This document shows, in pieces, positions 61,838 through 64,000 of a stretch of DNA of 64,000 nt (positions are counted from its first letter, which is position 1; each line of letters begins with the position of its first letter). The stretch is from contig NC_092029.1 in NCBI RefSeq assembly GCF_042242105.1, positions 11,215,885 to 11,279,884 of the forward strand, in the 5' to 3' direction. The notes under the pieces were generated by a model, which had not been told where the DNA came from, made no database searches, and saw only the letters and a list, made by a program, of their open reading frames with translations. The position numbers and the translations under genes were made by a program. This DNA is from Pempheris klunzingeri (lineage: Eukaryota > Chordata > Actinopteri > Acropomatiformes > Pempheridae).

Positions 61838-63279
61838 GAGGGGCTGTTTGCCAACCCTCCTTGGTGAAAGCAAAAGACCACCGTTGCCTCCAAACGCCTG
61901 GGCTTCATTCTCTGCAGCAGAAAATGTTTGGCAAGGAGCGACACTAAACCACGCTTTACAATGGTCATTGGAAATCTCTAGTCACTTTATTGCTTTTTCA
62001 TCAGGTGTACTAGCTGGCAGCCTTCCTTAGTAATGCATTAGGTACTCAAATACCTACTTCAGAGTTGCTCACAGGACAGATACAGAAATCAGAGCTCCAT
62101 ATAGTGGTTGAAGCACATGATGCATATGACATAGAAAGGTTTTGGGTTTCAGACATTAGAAGTTTTCTGTCTCTCGTGGTAATCTTGATTTCAGAAGGAC
62201 TTTATTTCATCATTCTGTAATAAACCTGTAGTTAATAAGGCATAGACCTGCAAATCTAGAGGAGAGTTGAGTTGTGAGCAACCAACCTGCAGACATAAAC
62301 AAAGAAATGTTATTTTGCTAGGGTTCCTCACTAAAATGGCCGCTAAGATGAACATTTTGTAGACTGTTGGGTTCAGAGATACAGTACAAGGTCTGACATG
62401 TACATATTTGATTTGTTGTTTGTCTCTCAAGCTGTCTTCCTTGCCGTAAATAAAAATAAACCATGTGTTTAGTGTTTACGCAAAGTATTCTGTAAAAGAA
62501 ACGACTACCATGGTATGTGGTACACTTTTTTCTTAGTGTTTTTCTCGCTGACCTCAAACAAAATAAAACATTGAGAGTTCTCAAAATGCCAGTGTGTTGG
62601 AATTGCTTTATTTTCTAGTACTGCATGTTTGATCCAGGTTCAATTTTGGATCTGATTTCAGTGTGGAAATATGTACATTTGCATGCCAAGTTGCAAGTAG
62701 TTGGAAAAATCCCTTTTAGGCTTTCTCTGAGGCTGGTCACAAGTCTGGGTCAGCTCCTGATAAGTACTCTAGGAGCCAGAGGGATTTCTTCAGCTGGATA
62801 GTAACTTGTGCTTGAAGTTGGATTTTAACCCTCCTGCCCATACATAGAAATAAGAGTGTTTAATGACATTATTTTCCCATGTGAAAGAGTCTGGAAGTTT
62901 CCATTAAAGCCATTTTTCTACAAATCATTCGGTATTCTGGTGCTGTGTATAACTCCAGATAAAACTACTATAGTTGATTTAAGTTTTAATCTAACAAAAA
63001 CTACATCTATGTCTACCTGAGATGCTTTATGAAACAATGGAGGGACCCTGAGTGCCTATTGTGACTTCTTCTTTTGCATATGAAACAGTTTTCCCTGAAC
63101 GTTTTGCGCGATAAATTGGATTAATATAAAGATAACATAATTTTGTGTATGCATATGTAATACAAAATTATTCTAGGTCAATTATGGGATTTTTATTTCT
63201 CAAATCGCCCTCCAGACAGCGTCCCGACCCAGAATGCATTTTGACAAGGTCTTTGAAAAAGCGGCGCGGCTAATTCAAG
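61838..63279 (+). other. parp1 3' UTR and parp1-lin9 spacer
   Basis: The 3' UTR of parp1 probably ends after AATAAA at 62562-62567, where a GT-rich stretch follows. From about 62600 to 63200 the sequence is AT-rich with no supported feature. The last 80 bases are GC-rich and form the lin9 promoter. Confidence 0.6.
63252..63270 (+). promoter_or_regulatory. lin9: CHR-like and E2F-like motifs at the lin9 start
   Basis: TTTGAA (63252-63257) matches the cell-cycle homology region core. It is followed by AAAAAGCGGCGCGG, which resembles an E2F site. Both lie within 30 bases of the start codon. Functional use is inferred. Confidence 0.3.
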
Positions 63280-63310
63280 ATGGCGGAGATGGACCAGCTG
63301 TTAGACGAGA
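63280..63310 (+). CDS. lin9: lin9 first coding exon (MuvB/DREAM complex subunit), partial
   Basis: ATG opens MAEMDQLLDE and a split Ser codon, then a GTGAGT donor at 63311. Human LIN9 starts MAELDQLPDESS. LIN9 is the scaffold of the MuvB core that controls cell-cycle genes in DREAM and B-MYB complexes. Tandem order parp1 then lin9 on the same strand matches human 1q42, which supports the call despite the short exon. The remaining exons lie outside the window; 63311-64000 is intron 1. Confidence 0.75.
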
Positions 63311-63479
63311 GTGAGTAACAACACAAATTCAAGGAGTTTTGCCTTGTAAACACTCAGCGGTCCCGTGGTGATAGAATAAATACTCGGTGATAAGTTGCCA
63401 TCGTCGTCCATGTAATAAATACCGTACGTTTTTGGCAGAGTCCATAAAGTCATTTTTTAGAGGCAAAGAGACACCGGTC

Positions 63480-63950
63480 TGTCCAAGTCGGCTAACGCTT
63501 GTTAGCACTAGAGGCTAACCACAGCTAATGTTGGAGTTGAGCAAGTTACTGTAGCCAAACTGGGTAAACAAATAACGTTAGCTTAGCAACGAGCTAACGC
63601 CTGCTAACCTCACACGGCAAGCAACAATAACAATAGAACTTCCCAAACGCCTCTTCTGTCAAAGTGCAGACGGTAGCTGCTAGCCGTAGCTGTCTGTATT
63701 AGTCGACATGTTTCTTTTGGTCTCCGTGACACCCTCCGTGTATTTAACGTCCGTTAACGTTACACGGTACGGAGTTGGTGTCGTTTTGACAAGCTGGTGA
63801 AGGGAAACTAGCGGAGTTACTTGGCTATTAGGAGCGAAAAATAGTCATTTCAGTCGATGTGGACGTGGGTAATGTAACTGAATGTTATCTATGGGTCCTA
63901 ACACAGTGTAGCGTTAGCTTGTTTAGCTAATTTCGTTGGTAACGATCCGT
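63480..63950. repeat. GCTAACGTTAGC-type word cluster in lin9 intron 1
   Basis: Many copies of GCTAAC, TAACGTTA and GCTAGC words in both orientations, next to a CpG-rich promoter. The same word family occurs at 32840-33140. Confidence 0.4.
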
Positions 63951-64000
63951 CCAGCTGATGTTATGCCCGGGCTTGACAGCTTTAACTGGGGGATAAGGCC

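Overview
The window is genomic DNA from a ray-finned fish, most likely a spiny-rayed teleost. This is inferred from the gene set, the compact introns, many CA/GT microsatellites and fish-type dispersed repeats. It holds five multi-exon or intronless protein genes plus the first exon of a sixth. I assembled the exons by hand from splice sites, reading phase and remembered family sequences; no alignment was run.

Layout. (1) 358-3346, plus strand: a pro-opiomelanocortin gene of the teleost pomcb type. It has a TATA box, a probable non-coding exon 1, two coding exons and a poly(A) signal. (2) 4012-29383, minus strand: efr3b, 23 coding exons, 814 aa, with a long 3' UTR. It is tail-to-tail with pomcb, as EFR3B and POMC are in mammals. 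(3) 29.4-38.3 kb: a gene-poor divergent spacer with repeats and a possible alternative efr3b first exon. (4) 38331-47440, plus strand: a Ca2+/calmodulin-type adenylyl cyclase of the ADCY8 clade, 20 coding exons, 1191 aa. (5) 47.4-51.0 kb: spacer with one unexplained short ORF behind a TATA-like box. (6) 51071-61837, plus strand: parp1, 23 exons and 1014 aa, the human length. (7) 53695-54816, minus strand: an uninterrupted adenosine-receptor-like GPCR gene nested antisense in parp1 intron 4. (8) 63280 onward, plus strand: the first coding exon of lin9.

How the genes relate. pomcb-efr3b matches human 2p23, and parp1-lin9 in tandem matches human 1q42, so two conserved blocks are joined here. The cyclase between them is not ADCY3, the mammalian neighbour of POMC/EFR3B, but an ADCY8-type gene. 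In mammals ADCY8 lies near EFR3A, so this may be an ohnolog missing from mammals. POMC melanocortin peptides and the adenosine receptor both signal through cAMP, and EFR3 anchors PI4-kinase at the plasma membrane. The grouping is probably inherited synteny rather than a functional cluster.

Most notable points: the beta-endorphin region of the POMC gene has lost the opioid Tyr-Gly-Gly-Phe core while keeping its cleavage site and length; the ADCY8-type cyclase sits beside efr3b; the adenosine-receptor-like gene is nested in parp1 and has a substituted ligand-contact position; and a piggyBac-like MITE sits between TTAA target sites in the last cyclase intron.
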